A DNA stretch of 64,000 nt, from positions 187,297 through 251,296 of the forward strand of contig JAMWFC010000049.1 in assembly GCA_027475525.1 (NCBI GenBank), written 5' to 3'. Position numbers and translations under genes: made by a program. The stretch comes from Macrolepiota albuminosa. Its lineage: Eukaryota > Basidiomycota > Agaricomycetes > Agaricales > Agaricaceae. This document shows positions 21,493-34,453 of this stretch, piece by piece; positions within the stretch are counted from its first letter, which is position 1, and each line of letters begins with the position of its first letter. Below the pieces are notes generated by a model. That model saw nothing but the letters and a program-made list of their open reading frames with translations, was not told the origin of the DNA and searched no databases.

Positions 21493-23740
21493 ATGTTCTT
21501 ACCCCCTTAGCCAAATCTGTACTTTGTATCATTGTATCATAATCTATATTTTGTATCCCTATTTTGTATCTTGTGATTATTCGTTTCTCAAAGTCTATCA
21601 TTCTATTCTCCAAGTCTATCATCTTATTCTTTATTTATGGAAACAATGGACTATCTTAGCTGCAGTAAACTAGTATAAAATAGACGTATATTGAATAGAA
21701 AATCCTAACTTTGATATTATTGGTGTTTTTTATTTGATTATAAGTCGAATCCTGACACTTTCAGTATAGCAGAATATTCGATTTTATTTCTTCCAATTTT
21801 TCTCCGTTTTTTTCCAATTTTCTCATATTTTTATGATATATTTGAGATCATCGTCACCGACAATCAGCAGAAGGTCGTTGGCGCTGTCTGATGGTCGGGG
21901 ACAACGTTGACAGCGCCGACGACAGCGCCAAACAACGTTGACAGATGATGTCAACGTTGATGGCAACCGTCAGCTTCTCCCGGAATTCCCCCGAAATTTC
22001 TCAGAGTTTTCATGCATTTTAACCGGGTATTATTTGCATCATAGTGAACTTACGAAATCGACTCTAGTTAAAGGGTAGGTGACCCCCCTCCTACGCCTCT
22101 AATTAGAGAGGCTAGGTGGGCCACGCAGGTGATGCAACGGCGATGTTGCATGTCCTTCTTCCCAATTATCTACTTAAGCATTTGAGAAATGGACAATCAG
22201 AAATGGAGGGCAGCTTTCACATCATGCCCTTGATGCCAGGTAATTGAAAAAATTTCAAGATTGCCGGTGGCGCCTCACACTTCTTCGATCCTTGCTTGCT
22301 TTATGGAATCATTCTGTGGCCTGCTACGGAAAGTCATATGAACCGTCCAATCCTTGCCTGTCAAGCTTAAGCGATGCGGAGGGTTAATCAGCATACAGAC
22401 CATAGCTGCTTTTGTCAGAGGTATTATGACGGTGGCCGCATTATCTAACAACAGAGTTTCTTGGACTAGAATTCAGACTCTCAAAGCCGTTTTTATGCCA
22501 GTGACATTTCAAGAATTCCAGCACCTCAGATTGTGACTTTAATTGCGCTAGGCGAGACGGGCTTATCTGTTTTCAACCCCAATTCCCAATTATCTAGGAC
22601 CCGCCGCACCGGCACATGGTATATAAGGCTGTGTGTGATCAGCAACGTTAGATCAATTCACCCTTGACTCTATGGCTAGCTCCCGAATGAAGCTGACGAG
22701 ACAAAAGAGAGAGATGGGTTAAAAGGAGGTTGATGATGGAAAACCTTCACCCGGTGTTATGTCCTTCCATAGTGATACGGGCAAATAGATGTATTTGGTC
22801 GCCCGAGCTCTGTCGCACGCATCCCGGGAGGGAAACCGCACTCAAGCCGGCACGGGCGAGTAACTAGACGAGATGAGTGCTTATTATTAGAAAGTACGCA
22901 ATAAGGGGAGCTGACTATTGAGAAGTGGTGGCCGTTTGCCATGTTGAGATAAAGCGACGCGCGCGCAATGTTAACGAGCTACGATCCGTGCCTTCGGCAC
23001 GAATTTCGTAGCTCGTGTTAATGGTAAGGGTCGTGTCCGCTTACAAAGACCTCAATCAAAGCTTTTAATTGACTCACTGAACAAAGTCAATTGATTATAT
23101 ATCTCCGGTCAGGAAACAGAATAACAGAAGTACCATGTCTTGTCAACGTCCTTGTCAAGTGTCATGTAGTTTAGCCCGAGAACCACTAGCCCGGCGATAG
23201 GATCAAGGAATCGAAACGTAAAAAGTTGTTCTCGTTGGCACCAGCACGTTCATTCTCGGCGTGATTGTTGAATCCTGAATGCGGAATTGAGCGAGGGGGA
23301 ACGACTTCCGTTCGCCTCCCAATTTCGTTTATAATAGGATAAGATACGTTTCAAAATGGATATTGACCTATCATTCAATTCTAGGGCATTCATATTCAAG
23401 GCGACATTGGACATGACATGATAACTTTCTTGACAAGAATTTACACACTTCAAGGTATTTGACAAAAGTACTATGGCGTTTATTCTCTCGCTGCGTTCCA
23501 AGAGCTCCTATCGTCTCGTACTCTATCGCTTGTTGCTCTCCACATGCTGCGGACTTTGAGGTTGAATGCTTAGTCGGTTCTTAGCCCCGTTGACAGACAG
23601 GTGAACTAAAGATAGTCTTAGATCTGATCCCACGGATGAACTTTTACAGGAACTCTTGAATAACGAGATGCTGAAAGTACCTTATCAGTTACGTCTCAGT
23701 TTGCGCTGTCACGAAAGAAGACCTCCTGGCGTGGTCAACG
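21493..23740. other. Gene-free region
   Basis: I see no convincing gene. The first part is AT-rich. Around 21890-21970 the palindrome CAACGTTG occurs three times next to GGCGCTGTC and GACAGCGCC. A strong hairpin lies at 22974-23016. Short open frames at 22354 (plus) and 23250 (minus) have no recognisable features. Confidence 0.6.
22974..23016. other. Strong hairpin
   Basis: Outer stem ACGAGCTACGA paired with TCGTAGCTCGT (11 bp) and inner stem CGTGC/GCACG around CTTCG. It could be a structured RNA piece or the tip of a decayed inverted repeat. Confidence 0.6.
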
Positions 23741-23746
23741 TATAAA
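23741..23746 (+). promoter_or_regulatory. TATA box of the small secreted protein gene
   Basis: TATAAA 81 bp before the ATG at 23822, followed by a CT-rich leader. Confidence 0.6.
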
Positions 23747-23821
23747 GGCAGCGTTCGTCCACCGTACCAAACCAGCTTTCAACTCTCTAACAAGCTTCCA
23801 GTTTCTTGCTCATTTCCTCCC

Positions 23822-24628
23822 ATGCGTTTGACCAATTTTTTCACTATCGTCTCCGTCGCCGTCACGGGCATCTTAGCCACCCCATTGGCACTCAACACTA
23901 CTCTGGGTATTGACCTCAGCGTCAACACTCACTACGGTGCTCCTCTGCCCCCTTGGGCCGCTGGCCACGAGCCTGGTTGGTACTTAGGTAGTCAATGTAG
24001 TCTGTATCCCGATCTGCTATGCCTTGAGGGGGTAAGATCGAATGTGTCAGCATCATGGTTGCACTCATTGACGAGATTCATGTTAAAGGTCGTCTGCGAG
24101 ATCCTTTCCCTTCTTCTCCCATCAGACTGGCTTCACTGCCCTTCTCAACCTTCCCCCTATCCCTCTCCCACTGGCGATGGATACACTCATGTTTTTTCTA
24201 ACCTCACTGGCGCAACTGAGGCTGGTGATTACCTGACCTACGGACTTGTCGATACTGTTGCCGGTATGTTGTATGTATATCCGGCGTTTCTGATTGAATT
24301 CATGGGCTTAGATTGCAAGGCTATGTGCAACTCTATCAAAGGGTGTGCATTTGTTAACAGTGAGTGCCCTCTTTTCAAAGATTTGTGATGGTGTTTCATC
24401 AGGTGTTTCCAGCTTACCATGACGTCCATGGCAAGGTCGATTGTCTCTTGTGCAGCGCAATAACAATCTACTGATATTCTTTCGATCTAGGGTGGAAGCA
24501 CTCAATTGACGTGCTCGCTCTTTGGTTTGTGCCACGATTCTTCAGATGCTGATAACTATGGTGGACAAACTCAGCCCGATGGCAGCATTGACTACATCTC
24601 CGATAGCAATGGTTGGTGCAAGGAGTGA
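23822..24628 (+). CDS. Small secreted cysteine-rich protein
   Basis: Five exons (23822-24031, 24089-24263, 24312-24359, 24413-24435, 24491-24628) join without a frame break to 197 residues; all introns are GT-AG. Residues 1-20 (MRLTNFFTIVSVAVTGILAT) form a signal peptide, so the product should be exported. The mature part has a GWYLG-x-QC motif, a proline-rich linker after a hydrophobic stretch (CEILSLLLP), and a C-terminal domain with DCKAMCNSIKGCAFVN, then LTCSLF, GGQTQPDGS and a final GWCKE. The Cys pattern resembles small PAN/apple-like secreted proteins widespread in mushroom fungi. Function is unknown. It is the first gene outside the transposon block, which can be typical of fast-evolving secreted proteins. 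Confidence 0.85.
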
Positions 24629-25285
24629 ATTGACAATAGTTCGACAGAAGTGGACTAACTCTCTAATTATGATTTTTTTGTTCCTATCTGTGTTGGAATC
24701 TAGAGTATGAATACCTATATCAATATGGACAATGTGAGTATTGATTTAGTTACAGTAAGCGTTCGTTCGAGATATCTAATGTGAACGGCTCACCCTCAGT
24801 GTATAAATGACTGAGGGTGTCCATCCGTAGAGAGTGGAATTATGTCCTACTTCGTTCCTTTGTCCAAGCATAACGTCTAAGCGTAACGATGATATGTGAA
24901 ATGTGAAATGTGAAATGTGTGATGGGTTGGAAGCATTAGGCGCACTTATGGTGCCTTACTCCTTCGGATTGTAACAATCTGAGTCAGCCAGGTTATGAGC
25001 ATCTGCTTTGAATACATTGTATCTTGTAGTGCTTATATGATATCATGTGCCAAACGTGCGCCACAAACATAGAACAAAATGAAAACGAAGGCAAGTTTTT
25101 TCTGCAGACGAGTGCAGATGGAACCCATGAAAGCCTCGCTCAGATATCGAGTTGATTATGTCATTTCATTACAATTTAATCATAAAGATCTGCAACGGAT
25201 GGTACCATGCATGCATGACGTATATGTACACTACGAGATTACAGTACGTATTGATGCGAGTGTTGACACAGCTTCAAGACATGAC
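24629..25285. other. Intergenic region
   Basis: No gene supported. Contains three tandem copies of GAAATGT near 24896-24918. The rest is unremarkable and probably holds the 3' ends of the two convergent flanking genes. Confidence 0.6.
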
Positions 25286-28200
25286 TTAGAAGACTGTTGT
25301 GAAGTCTCTGGCAAACTCCAAGTTCATAACCCCTCCTTGAGCATCTGTGCTAGGTGATTCAGGAGCAGGGGGGACCTGATTTTTAAAGCGGCGGATTGAT
25401 TCCAGTCGTGTCCGCCAATTAGTCTTCATTTCCACAGGCACAGTATCTTGTTGTGTATGTGCAAAAACGGATGCAAACCAATCAGCTAGTCGACTGAGTT
25501 GACGCACAAAGAGAGGTAGACTCTCCGCAGAAATTACTTTGAAGTGTCCAACGGGAGCAAACTCGGTCATGCGATTTGCACGTTGCACCGTAAGCTTGAA
25601 GTATTCGTTTTCATGAAGGTTATTGGAAAATGCGGCAATAGCGCCTGATGAATGCGGCTCGATAACAATGTTAACGAATTGGAACTGGGTTGCCAGAGTG
25701 TCGAATTTATAAGGATGACCAGAGTCATTCCACACTATCCGGACATAGTCGTTGCCTATGTGGCGTTTTTTGTTGGTGCATCGGGGGTCGTGGTGAACGG
25801 TAGGCATCATCGTAGCAGTGTGATAGAGAACTTGGCCAATATCGTCCCACCAAGCGTATGCGTACTCGCCGTCCTCATCAGGGTCAAGTCCTCCAGCATA
25901 CACATCCAACTGGTCCCGCAGGTTTATCAACCTTCCGAGTCCTTCGAGGAAACGGGTATACGCGGGTGAACCGTGTGTATTACGTAAAATCTCGGTTTCT
26001 TCAATCTGCCCAGGGGCAACGTATAAGATTCCGACTTTATGGGTGTCAATGACAGGTATTCTGTCGAGATTGGCGGTGTATTTGTTGACAACGGCATTAT
26101 CAACGACTGCTCGGAAGTGAGACGTGTTTATGCGATCAGGATACGCCGACAACTGTAAGGCAAAGAATGATGGGTCGACAGACACGTCTTTTCTGCGTTG
26201 TGACGGAGCAGTGCCGCTCCAAACATACCCAGTGATGGGATTTGGACGAGGCGTATCGTCTGCAGCGGCCTCGTTAAAGATCTCTCGAACTTCTGCCTGT
26301 GAAGATGGTCAGTCATGGCTATTTGATCATCACACCGCGACTTACGCCCGTTATATCCACAGAGTCATCTTCATTCCCCTCTTGTTCACAAACAATAGAC
26401 CTGACCTTTGCCGGGACGCGCTCCATTGTAAGCGATGCTGGCACAGAAAAGAGATCTGGATCAACATCACCTGCCCCTACCAAGGGTACATTCTCCACAC
26501 GGCACAAAAACTTGGTAAATCCCGACGGGCGGCGACACAATACCTCTACCCAACCTCGTCTAGACAATGCACGAATGGTGATGAGTGTATATCCATAGAC
26601 CCATGTCTTCTCTGATAGCACTGTATGTGTGTCCTTTTCTCCTGGTGGATTCATCACAATATCATTGAATACCGACGGCGCGGGACGGGGATCTGCACTC
26701 GCATATGTATATCGTGCAAGCCAATCGAAGCACACCTCTGTGGGATCGTCCAGTTCATCATTACCTTCGTTGGCGAGCAGGAGCTGGCGTGTGATGTACG
26801 GAATGTGCTTCGGACGATCAAGCAGCTGCAGTGCAAGAAACCATACATAGACGACGGTGTACGACAGGATTCGCACGTGTTGCGACAGTGCCCACGAAGT
26901 ATTAGGATCATCCGTCTTCAGACGATTATAGTGCTGGAGGTACTGTAACGCCACACCAAAAACCATCCTGTAGTCATTCTCGGTGAAATTGGTATACAAT
27001 GGCGGGATAGCACCTATAAGGAAGAGGAAGCCGAGGACATGGACAGCGATGTTCGCACCTGACATAATTTGGGAGAGCATCTCAAGAACGCGAGGGAGAA
27101 ATTTGGTCATTGAAGACTGTAGTTCGACAGCTGCAAGAGCGAGGGCATGCAAACAACACTTTATGGTGGAGAATTGACCAGAGGATAAACCTGTAAGGAA
27201 GGCCTCTACGAGAAGATGGCACTGTTTAAGCTCAAAGCAGCGACGGAAACTAACCAGGACAGATAAAGTATGATACGCCAGACCATGAGCATCACGAGAT
27301 TTTATTGATGGATCCTCTAGGTGCGTTGCCATATCCCCATTGAGGATACCAGTACAAATGACGGTCAGCATCCTAGAAATACCAGCACGAGCCTTGGTCC
27401 CGCAAAAGAGATGTTTGTTAGCGAGCTGTACTGGCAGATGGCAGAGCACGTAGGACAACACATCCCAATTTGTCTCATTCTCCAGAATGTCATTAAGGAC
27501 TGTGAGGTACTCTGATATGGGAAGCATTGGCTGTCCCGGTGTGCTGTCTGGGTCGTATGAGAGCAACCCTTCACTTTGTATGAGGTCTGGAATTTCGAAG
27601 GGATAGATCTCTGGCATGTGCCACAATTGAGGATGGGGTTTCAAGGTGGGATTCCTGGGTACAGTTGTGGAGGCTACTCTAGATCCACTTCTGCTGGTTG
27701 TCAAGTTGCGTGACGGTTTTTGGCCGCTGGTACGACCGCGAGAGAGCGCCCTCTCGTCGCGTTCCCGCAAAGGAACCAGTGGCCTCGGCCGGCGCGCTTC
27801 TGAAGGTGACGTTGGCTCACGGTCAGTGCGCTCCACGGAGAGATTATCAATGGATGTAGATGCAGGGCTATCAGTGAAGGTGCGGTGTATAAGGGCGGAA
27901 AGCATCACGACATGCGATGGATTATTGGAAACGAAGTACAGCCTGTGATTACGGTCGGCACGGATGTGCATGAGGAATTGTAGCGCGGTCAGACGAGCAC
28001 GCGGGGACTTGGCGTCTTTAACGAGGCGGAGCAAGATACTGTAGATACGGATGGCAACCGTGATAGTGGAGGGCTGGAACGCTAGGGGCGTGAATGTGAG
28101 CTGCCCAAAGATGGATATGAGCGCCGACGCAGCGGCGACGACACGTGGAGGAACGATGTTTTGCGGTAGAGAGCGAGATCCATCTGGCACTTCGTCTGTC

Positions 28201-30614
28201 GCCGGTGGAGGGGCAGAATGCGACTGTGAACGTGAAGAGTGGCCGGTGGCCAATGATGTTATGATGCTCATGATACTGGAGTTTCTCTCGGCTTCGTTTG
28301 AGGTATGCTCACTTTGTGTCCGCGAAAGGTTAGGTGAAGAAAGTGTTGAGACGGGTTGTGTAGCAGGCGGGGTCGGCGAATATGCTGGAGTGTGATGTGT
28401 CTCTGACGTGATAATGGACGAAGCATCATCCTCCTCGGATTGATGTGCATCGTCTTCCTCTGCAGCAGCCACTAGTATGTCAATAAAACCGTCTACGCTG
28501 TTGTCGTGTTCCTCCTTGCATTCCACCGTTCGTGATACAACCTCATCACCAAGAATTCGCCACGTAACCTCTCCCGCTTCCCTGTCTCCGACCTCCAAGG
28601 ATATTCTGCAGAATTGCAATACTAGGTCGGCGAGCGGGACACGATATGCCTTCATATCACGTACGCTATCATAGATAATCCAAAGGACTTCCATGACAGC
28701 TTTTCGTGTCACAGGACGGCCTATGTTCACAAAACTAGAGTTGCACAGGAGGTTGGACCAGTTGTTGAGCCAATCAGGCGAAGTGGGGGAGAGATCGTGT
28801 TGCTCGGACATGATGCGCGGGAGATTGGCGGTATCTACATCTGTGAGGTTGTCTGAAATGCGGATAAGGATTGTGGAGAGGGGAGGGCTGGTGGGGTTGG
28901 TATGGTCACGGGACAGGAGGGTAGATATTTTACGGAGGAGGGACCTTGGTTCCTTGGATGTATGTGGACCAAGAGGAAGGATGTAAGGCGTGCCATCACT
29001 ATTTCTGGACAAGAATGAGAAGAAGTCATAGGTTACGTAAAAAGGGACTCGCTTGAGAGGGACGACGTATTCTACCAGCTGTTGGAGCGTCTCGCCTACG
29101 ACACAAGCCTCCTCTTCATCAAGGCCTGACTTTTCATCGTCGCCACGTGAATCCATCTCTTGCCATATGTCACATGGAACTCCTGCTGCCTCTTCGAGAA
29201 TACTCTCTTTAAGTTCTCTAGCTTTATTTTGATCGTCTGCAGCCTCGATTGGCCACGTAACCCAGGCCTTTACACTGAGAGAAAGCACGCGACCTAGGCG
29301 TCCTGCATCCCAGCCGTTGCATCCAAGTCCTAGAGGACCGGCTGTGTAGTCGTCACTCGGCCATGCGCGTTCCATGAGATCACGTTCGAGGTTAAGATGA
29401 CTAGGTGCACCTGACGGTGAATAGCCCACAGAGCTTTCACGAGATATGTATGCACGTGCAATGCGAGCTATCAAAGCACGACGGACGTGGTTGCGGAAAG
29501 TGCGATGGGCGCCATGAGAGGTATAAAGGGCAGAGTAGACGGAATTCGTATGTGTAGGTGGGGAGAGGTGCGTTTTGAGTATGATCATGCAACGGGTAGA
29601 GTAGGGCCCAGAGAAGAGGGTATTGAGTGTATCAGTGATTTTGTCCTCGGAGGACTGTTTTCTTGCGGGATGGGGTTGTACAGAGAGACGAGGAAGGGGT
29701 GAAGAACAAAAGGCGAGGGCACGAAAGAGGAGGGGAAGGATGTCGGAGAGGCAATCGGGAGAAAGGATTTTGAGCTGTGAGGCAAGGTGGTGGAGATATA
29801 GAGTGATGGCAATGTCAGCAGGATGCTTGATTTGAAGGACGTTGGTCATTGAGGACAGAGAGGAGGTATTTTTACGGTGGGACGGTTTAGGTGGAAGCGC
29901 TTCTGGAGGCGAGCGGGGCTTAGGAAGCAATAGTACGGACTGATCGACTAAGCCACCATAGAAATGGAGGACGGATGCAAGAGCGTTGTCGGGGATCCTA
30001 GCTAGAGGCTCGGGAGTGGCGAGGACCTCGGCGAGAAACTTGGAAAGGATGTCGATAGCTCGTTCCCTCTCGAGGCGGTCATTGTCACCCTTGAGTAACC
30101 CGTCGAATACGGCGGCGATCCAGGACTGGAGGACACGGATAAGGTCGTGCTCAATGCCTAGGACATCACGGCCAAACTTAGTGAAGGCTCGAAAGGCTTT
30201 GAAGCGAGGTTCCCAGAGATCAAGAGGGCAGGAAGAGTCCGCAAGAAAGAGAGAAAAGAGAGCCAGGCGCTGATCAGTTGGGAGAGGGAGGGCCTCGAGA
30301 TGCTCGCAGAAGACAGAGAGGACGTCGTAGCCGGCAGCCTGGATGGCAACTGGAGCATTGGAGTGACAGAGAGAGGCAAGGACAGGGATGAGGGCTGGGA
30401 CGCGCGGCAGAGGAGATGCAGACGCAAGAGAGACAGCAAGAGAACGGGCATGAGCGAGACTGGGGACAGCAGGGGGCGTGAGGGCATCGACAAGGGCATC
30501 GATGGACAGCGTGGGCGACGGTGCAGTCACTGGGGACGGCTGAGAGACAGTCTCGATGCGTGGACGACGCCAGCCAAGGAACGACGATGTATTTGAGCGC
30601 GGCCGCCCTTGCAT
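25286..30614 (-). CDS. TSC2: Tuberin-like Rap/Rheb GTPase-activating protein
   Basis: GTPase-activating subunit of the TSC complex, which switches off Rheb and so restrains TORC1. Two exons, 26346-30614 and 25286-26296, separated by a 49-bp GT-AG intron in phase 0, give about 1759 residues, close to human tuberin. I use the ATG at 30614 (MQGRPRSNTSSFLGW); the frame extends slightly upstream only through non-ATG codons. The long N-terminal part is helical-repeat-like, with serine-rich low-complexity stretches in the middle (near 28000-28400). The second exon is a Rap-GAP domain: VGILYVAPGQIEE, then RHIGNDYVRIVWNDSG, which carries the catalytic asparagine-thumb segment HIGND, and FQFVNIVIEPHS. 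No duplication falls in this gene. Confidence 0.95.
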
Positions 30615-30700
30615 GGTCGCCGTCAATATTTATTTATTTCTGATTATACATCCCACAAGCTGCATGGTCACCGTAAATAATTATTTATTTCTGCCGTAAA

Positions 30701-31250
30701 CTAAATCACGCCCTCTCGCGCAAGTTCTCTGAACCTCAAAATCGAGTGCTCCACCCCCTTGCCCATCGTCTTGTTCATCTCCTGCGCCGTCTTGCCCTCG
30801 GTTGCCACGGGAAGTCCGTTTGCAAACGAGAATGTTAGCATCAGTTCCCCTTCTTCGTTGTACGACAGTATATTAGTGATCCGCATCCCTGTCTTTTCCA
30901 TATCAAAATACGCCTGGCACGTATTTATTCGTCAGCTCCCTTCGTAGACCAGACCAGCACGCACAATGGTGTTTGCATGCAACTCAATATGCTCTTCAAC
31001 GGGATCGCCGCCGTTGAAACACACACGACGCACCACCTTTTCTGAGTCGGACAACGACCGAGCTCATAAGTACATCACACACCTTGGTCCCATCATCGCT
31101 CAAAACTTGCGAAGAGGTAATCATGGGAACAAATGACTGGGGGTCCCGAGCCTTGATCCCGAGGCCTTTCCAGACCTGCTCCTCACTCAAGACAGGCGTT
31201 GCACCGGGGGGATTGACGCGTCTGCTGACTGCAAAACTGGCTGGCGTCAT
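30701..31250 (-). CDS. Small conserved protein, DUF1857-like
   Basis: Three exons (31083-31250, 30965-31036, 30701-30913) with two short GT-AG introns join in frame to 150 residues. Start is the ATG at 31250 (MTPASFAVSRRVNPPG); an upstream in-frame GTG is unlikely. Visible segments are VWKGLGIKARDPQSFVP, a V-x-F-NGGDPVEEHIE stretch and MRITNILSYNEEGELMLTF. These match what I remember of DUF1857, a SRPBCC-like fold, but no biochemical function is known to me. It ends 86 bp before the TSC2 start on the same strand and is divergent from cytochrome c (243 bp). Confidence 0.75.
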
Positions 31251-31493
31251 GGTCACTGCTGAGTCAGGCACTGCGTCCAGTGAATTATATCATGTATTTC
31301 CCTCCAATGCTGATGACAAATTCTCACTTAGGATCACGGAAAACGCTCCCGCCGGAAGGTCGATCCTCGGTGCAAAATGTTTCTCATATGATTGGCTGGC
31401 GGAAGAAACCGGCGAATCATGTGACGCAAGATCATGTCCTCAAAAACTTTCCAGCCGACCCAAGTCCAGCTCATCATCCTTTCTGTTAACAAA

Positions 31494-32016
31494 ATGGGCT
31501 TCTCTGCTGGTTAGTCGCTGTTGTCCCCGCCCTGAACAAAACTAATCGCTGTCCCAGGTGACGCTGCCAAGGGTGCTGGTCTCTTCAAGACCCGTTGCGC
31601 ACAGTGCCATACCGTCGGTGCTGGTGAGCCCCACAAAGTCGGCCCCAACCTCCATGGGTACGTTTCTTCCCGCAGCCCCTCCAGACCCACACTCAACCCT
31701 TTCTAGTATCTTTGGCCGCAAATCTGGTCAAGCGGAGGGCTTCTCATATACCGCCGCCAACGTCAACAAGGGCGTCCTCTGGGAGGAAGAGACCCTCTTC
31801 GAGTACCTTGAGAACCCCAAGAAGGTTTGCTCTCTGCCTGTTCCATGCCGTTGTCCGCTCAATTTATTATAGTATATCCCCGGAACCAAGATGGCCTTTG
31901 CTGGCTTGAAGAAGGAGAAGGATAGGAATGATCTCGTTACCTACCTCAAGGAATCTGTACGTCGGCTTTTCTCACTCAATCCCTGCCGTTACTCATCCAT
32001 AGTACAGACTGCCTAA
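31494..32016 (+). CDS. CYC1: Cytochrome c
   Basis: Mitochondrial intermembrane-space electron carrier between complexes III and IV. Five exons (31494-31509, 31558-31657, 31707-31824, 31873-31956, 32008-32016) give 108 residues. The first exon codes only five full residues and the last only Thr-Ala-stop. The haem attachment motif CAQCH, the [12 protein letters not shown] loop and the axial methionine in PGTKMAFAG are all present. Length and motifs are standard for fungal cytochrome c. The last acceptor was chosen as TACAG before ACTGCC because it gives the expected short ending. Confidence 0.97.
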
Positions 32017-32350
32017 ATGTCTTGCCTTGTTTCACGGACTGACGAGCGCAATCGTACTTTCCTTACATGCGACCCTGGATCTCAATACGTCATGCCTATA
32101 ATATAATACACCCTATAGACACGCAACGTGAATCCCTGACCGCCACATCACGCCGATACCTCCTCCCCACTCATCTGCAATTAGATACTATCATTATCAA
32201 TTAATTCTACATCGCATGTTAACCACGGTCTAGGCGTCAATACATTTGAGCTTGAGGTGGTTATGCGTTAATTCTTCGAATGATAACAATTTCAATTCAT
32301 TTCTGAGTTCAAAAATGAAGTTTTATATTCATATCTATTTATCTCTACAT
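32017..32350. other. Convergent intergenic region
   Basis: Between the stops of CYC1 and CCT2. AT-rich with no gene seen; presumably overlapping 3' untranslated regions. Confidence 0.7.
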
Positions 32351-34382
32351 CTATACAGCTTCACGTTTCCGGGGAGTGGCACGGAGGATGTCGTCGACAC
32401 TGAACGCCATGAGTGTATGGAACTTGAACTCTAGATATCACACGTACCGAATAATCATTTCTGCAGCTTCACTCGCACTCAAAACCACCTGTCGCTTGAG
32501 CTTATAGCTTTCGGTGACGCCGAGCTTTCTCATTGAGCCGATCGTACCCTCGTTCATGTCTAGCACTCTGTCAGTAACGTTGCACCTACAAGGTACAGAG
32601 AGATGGCTTACCAAGACCAGCGTCAGACTGACCCTCATAATGGGCTGCCCGTAGCTTGGTGACGAGATCAGACGAGTCAAAGCCAGCATTGTCAGCAAGA
32701 ATCGTCGGTATTTGTCTAAGCGCGCGTCCAAATGCCTCGGTTGCAATCGCCTTTTTCCCCTTAATCTTTCTAGCTTCCTCCTCGACGGCACAACTCATCA
32801 ACATTTCCGAGCAGCCACCACCAAGCACCGTCCGTGTCTCCTTTACAGTCTGTGATAACACCGAGAGGGCATCGTGCAATGATCGCTCGGCCTCGTCTAC
32901 CATCTGTGTCGTGGATCCACGGAGGACAACAGTGCATGCTTCACCGGCGGCAACACCGGAAAATTTGATCAGCTATGAAAAAGAGTCATGGGATGAAGCA
33001 GGCAGATATTTTCTTGCAACGAACCTTGTCCTCACCGATCATAATCTCTTCGATGAGCTCACAATGTCCGAGGTTCACGAGATCAGGTCGATCAAACGTA
33101 CTCGCGATCTCACCACCAGTGACAAGCGACAAACGCTCAACACCCTCAAAATCGGCATGCTCGATCGTCAGGATGCCTCTCTCGGCTAGTAGCGATTCGG
33201 GATAGTTGTAGATTAATTGTCGGTTGACGAAACAGTTAATGCCATGAGCAGCAATTGCGTCAACCTTGGCTTTCATTTTTTCCTGAAAAAGCCGTGTTAT
33301 TTTCACAAGCTCATTGAGTGACACATGATACGCACCCGTTCTGCTCGTTCAAGCTCTGCCAGTTTCCCTGTTCCGTCGACCTTGACGCGTGCGCCAAAGA
33401 CTTTGATCTTGTCAGTGTCCATCGCTGAGGGGTTGCATGAGTTTATATGAATGGAAAAAGAACGAGCTCTTACATGTATTCGCGATAAGAATTTTGGCGT
33501 TTTCCATGCGTTTTGGTGAATTTACAGCAATCGTTTTGTCGAGAATGAAACCTGGCCAGGCTTTAACACGAGAATCAATGGAAATCGGGCAGGGCTACCT
33601 TCATCAAGATAGGAATCCGTAAGCTTTCCTCCGACTTTTTTTATTATTTGTATGTGCTCAAGATCTATTGAGCCCTGGAGAAACACATGGATATCAAATC
33701 GTTCAGATAGAAGTGAGATCACACACCTTCAACCGAAGAACGGCATCAACCGCGAGATTGGCAAAATAGTCCTTGTCTTGTGAGAGAACCTTCGACGATA
33801 GAGTTGTCCTTGCGATATTGAACAGATCTTGCCGGAAGACAGTCGGATCCGCGCTGTCAAAGGTTGAGGAAAAACTGATAGAACCACCTAGTTTTAACAC
33901 ACAAGTTATCAACCGCCGCGTCCTCCAGAGCCTCGAGTGCCGTCGCACTCGCGATCCTGAAACCTTCCACAATTGTCTGCGGATGGATCTTCTGTGCAAT
34001 CAGCTTCTCTGCCTCCCTCAGCAGCTCTGCAGCCAGAACTGTGACTGATGTTGTTCCATCACCAACTTCATCGTCCTGCACTTTCGAGATATTGACGAGA
34101 ATCTTGGCTGCAGCATTATCAAGTTGTATTGCTTTCAGAATCGTAGCACCGTCATTCGTCACGTTGATATCACCGGTGGACGCGGATTGAAGTATTTTGT
34201 TCATCCCCTTGGGACCAAGCGTTGATTTTACGAGGTCCCCGAGTGCCAGAGCACCCACAAACGAGGAGAGACGTGCGTTTTCTGCCTTTTCCTCCGTCGC
34301 CTATGATTTTCAGATATCAGCCCGCAAAAAAGCGTCATCTTTCGTGACTACTAACCTGCTCCCCGAAGATTTGCATGGACAT
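32351..34382 (-). CDS. CCT2: T-complex protein 1 subunit beta (CCT2)
   Basis: Subunit of the cytosolic chaperonin TRiC/CCT, which folds actin, tubulin and other proteins using ATP. First exon 34356-34382 codes MSMQIFGEQ, the second begins [14 protein letters not shown] at 34300. Chaperonin hallmarks: [28 protein letters not shown] and the nucleotide-site block [19 protein letters not shown]. Later exons carry [33 protein letters not shown] and end [16 protein letters not shown]. Introns are short GT-AG. The beta subunit is identified by the sequence around LASTGDI-type and [16 protein letters not shown] segments. The start codon is only 71 bp from that of POP4 on the other strand. Confidence 0.94.
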
Positions 34383-34453
34383 CTTGTGATCTACGAGTTT
34401 GGAGCCAAGGAGTGAACACGGTCAAGGAAAGAGAAGCTTAGGTAAGCCGGTCA
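34383..34453. promoter_or_regulatory. Bidirectional promoter region CCT2/POP4
   Basis: The 71 bp between two divergent start codons must hold both core promoters and leaders unless they overlap the genes. No clear TATA box. Confidence 0.55.

Noticed and set aside
22354..22536. Short plus-strand open frame in gene-free DNA
   Set aside because: No domain, splice or composition support.
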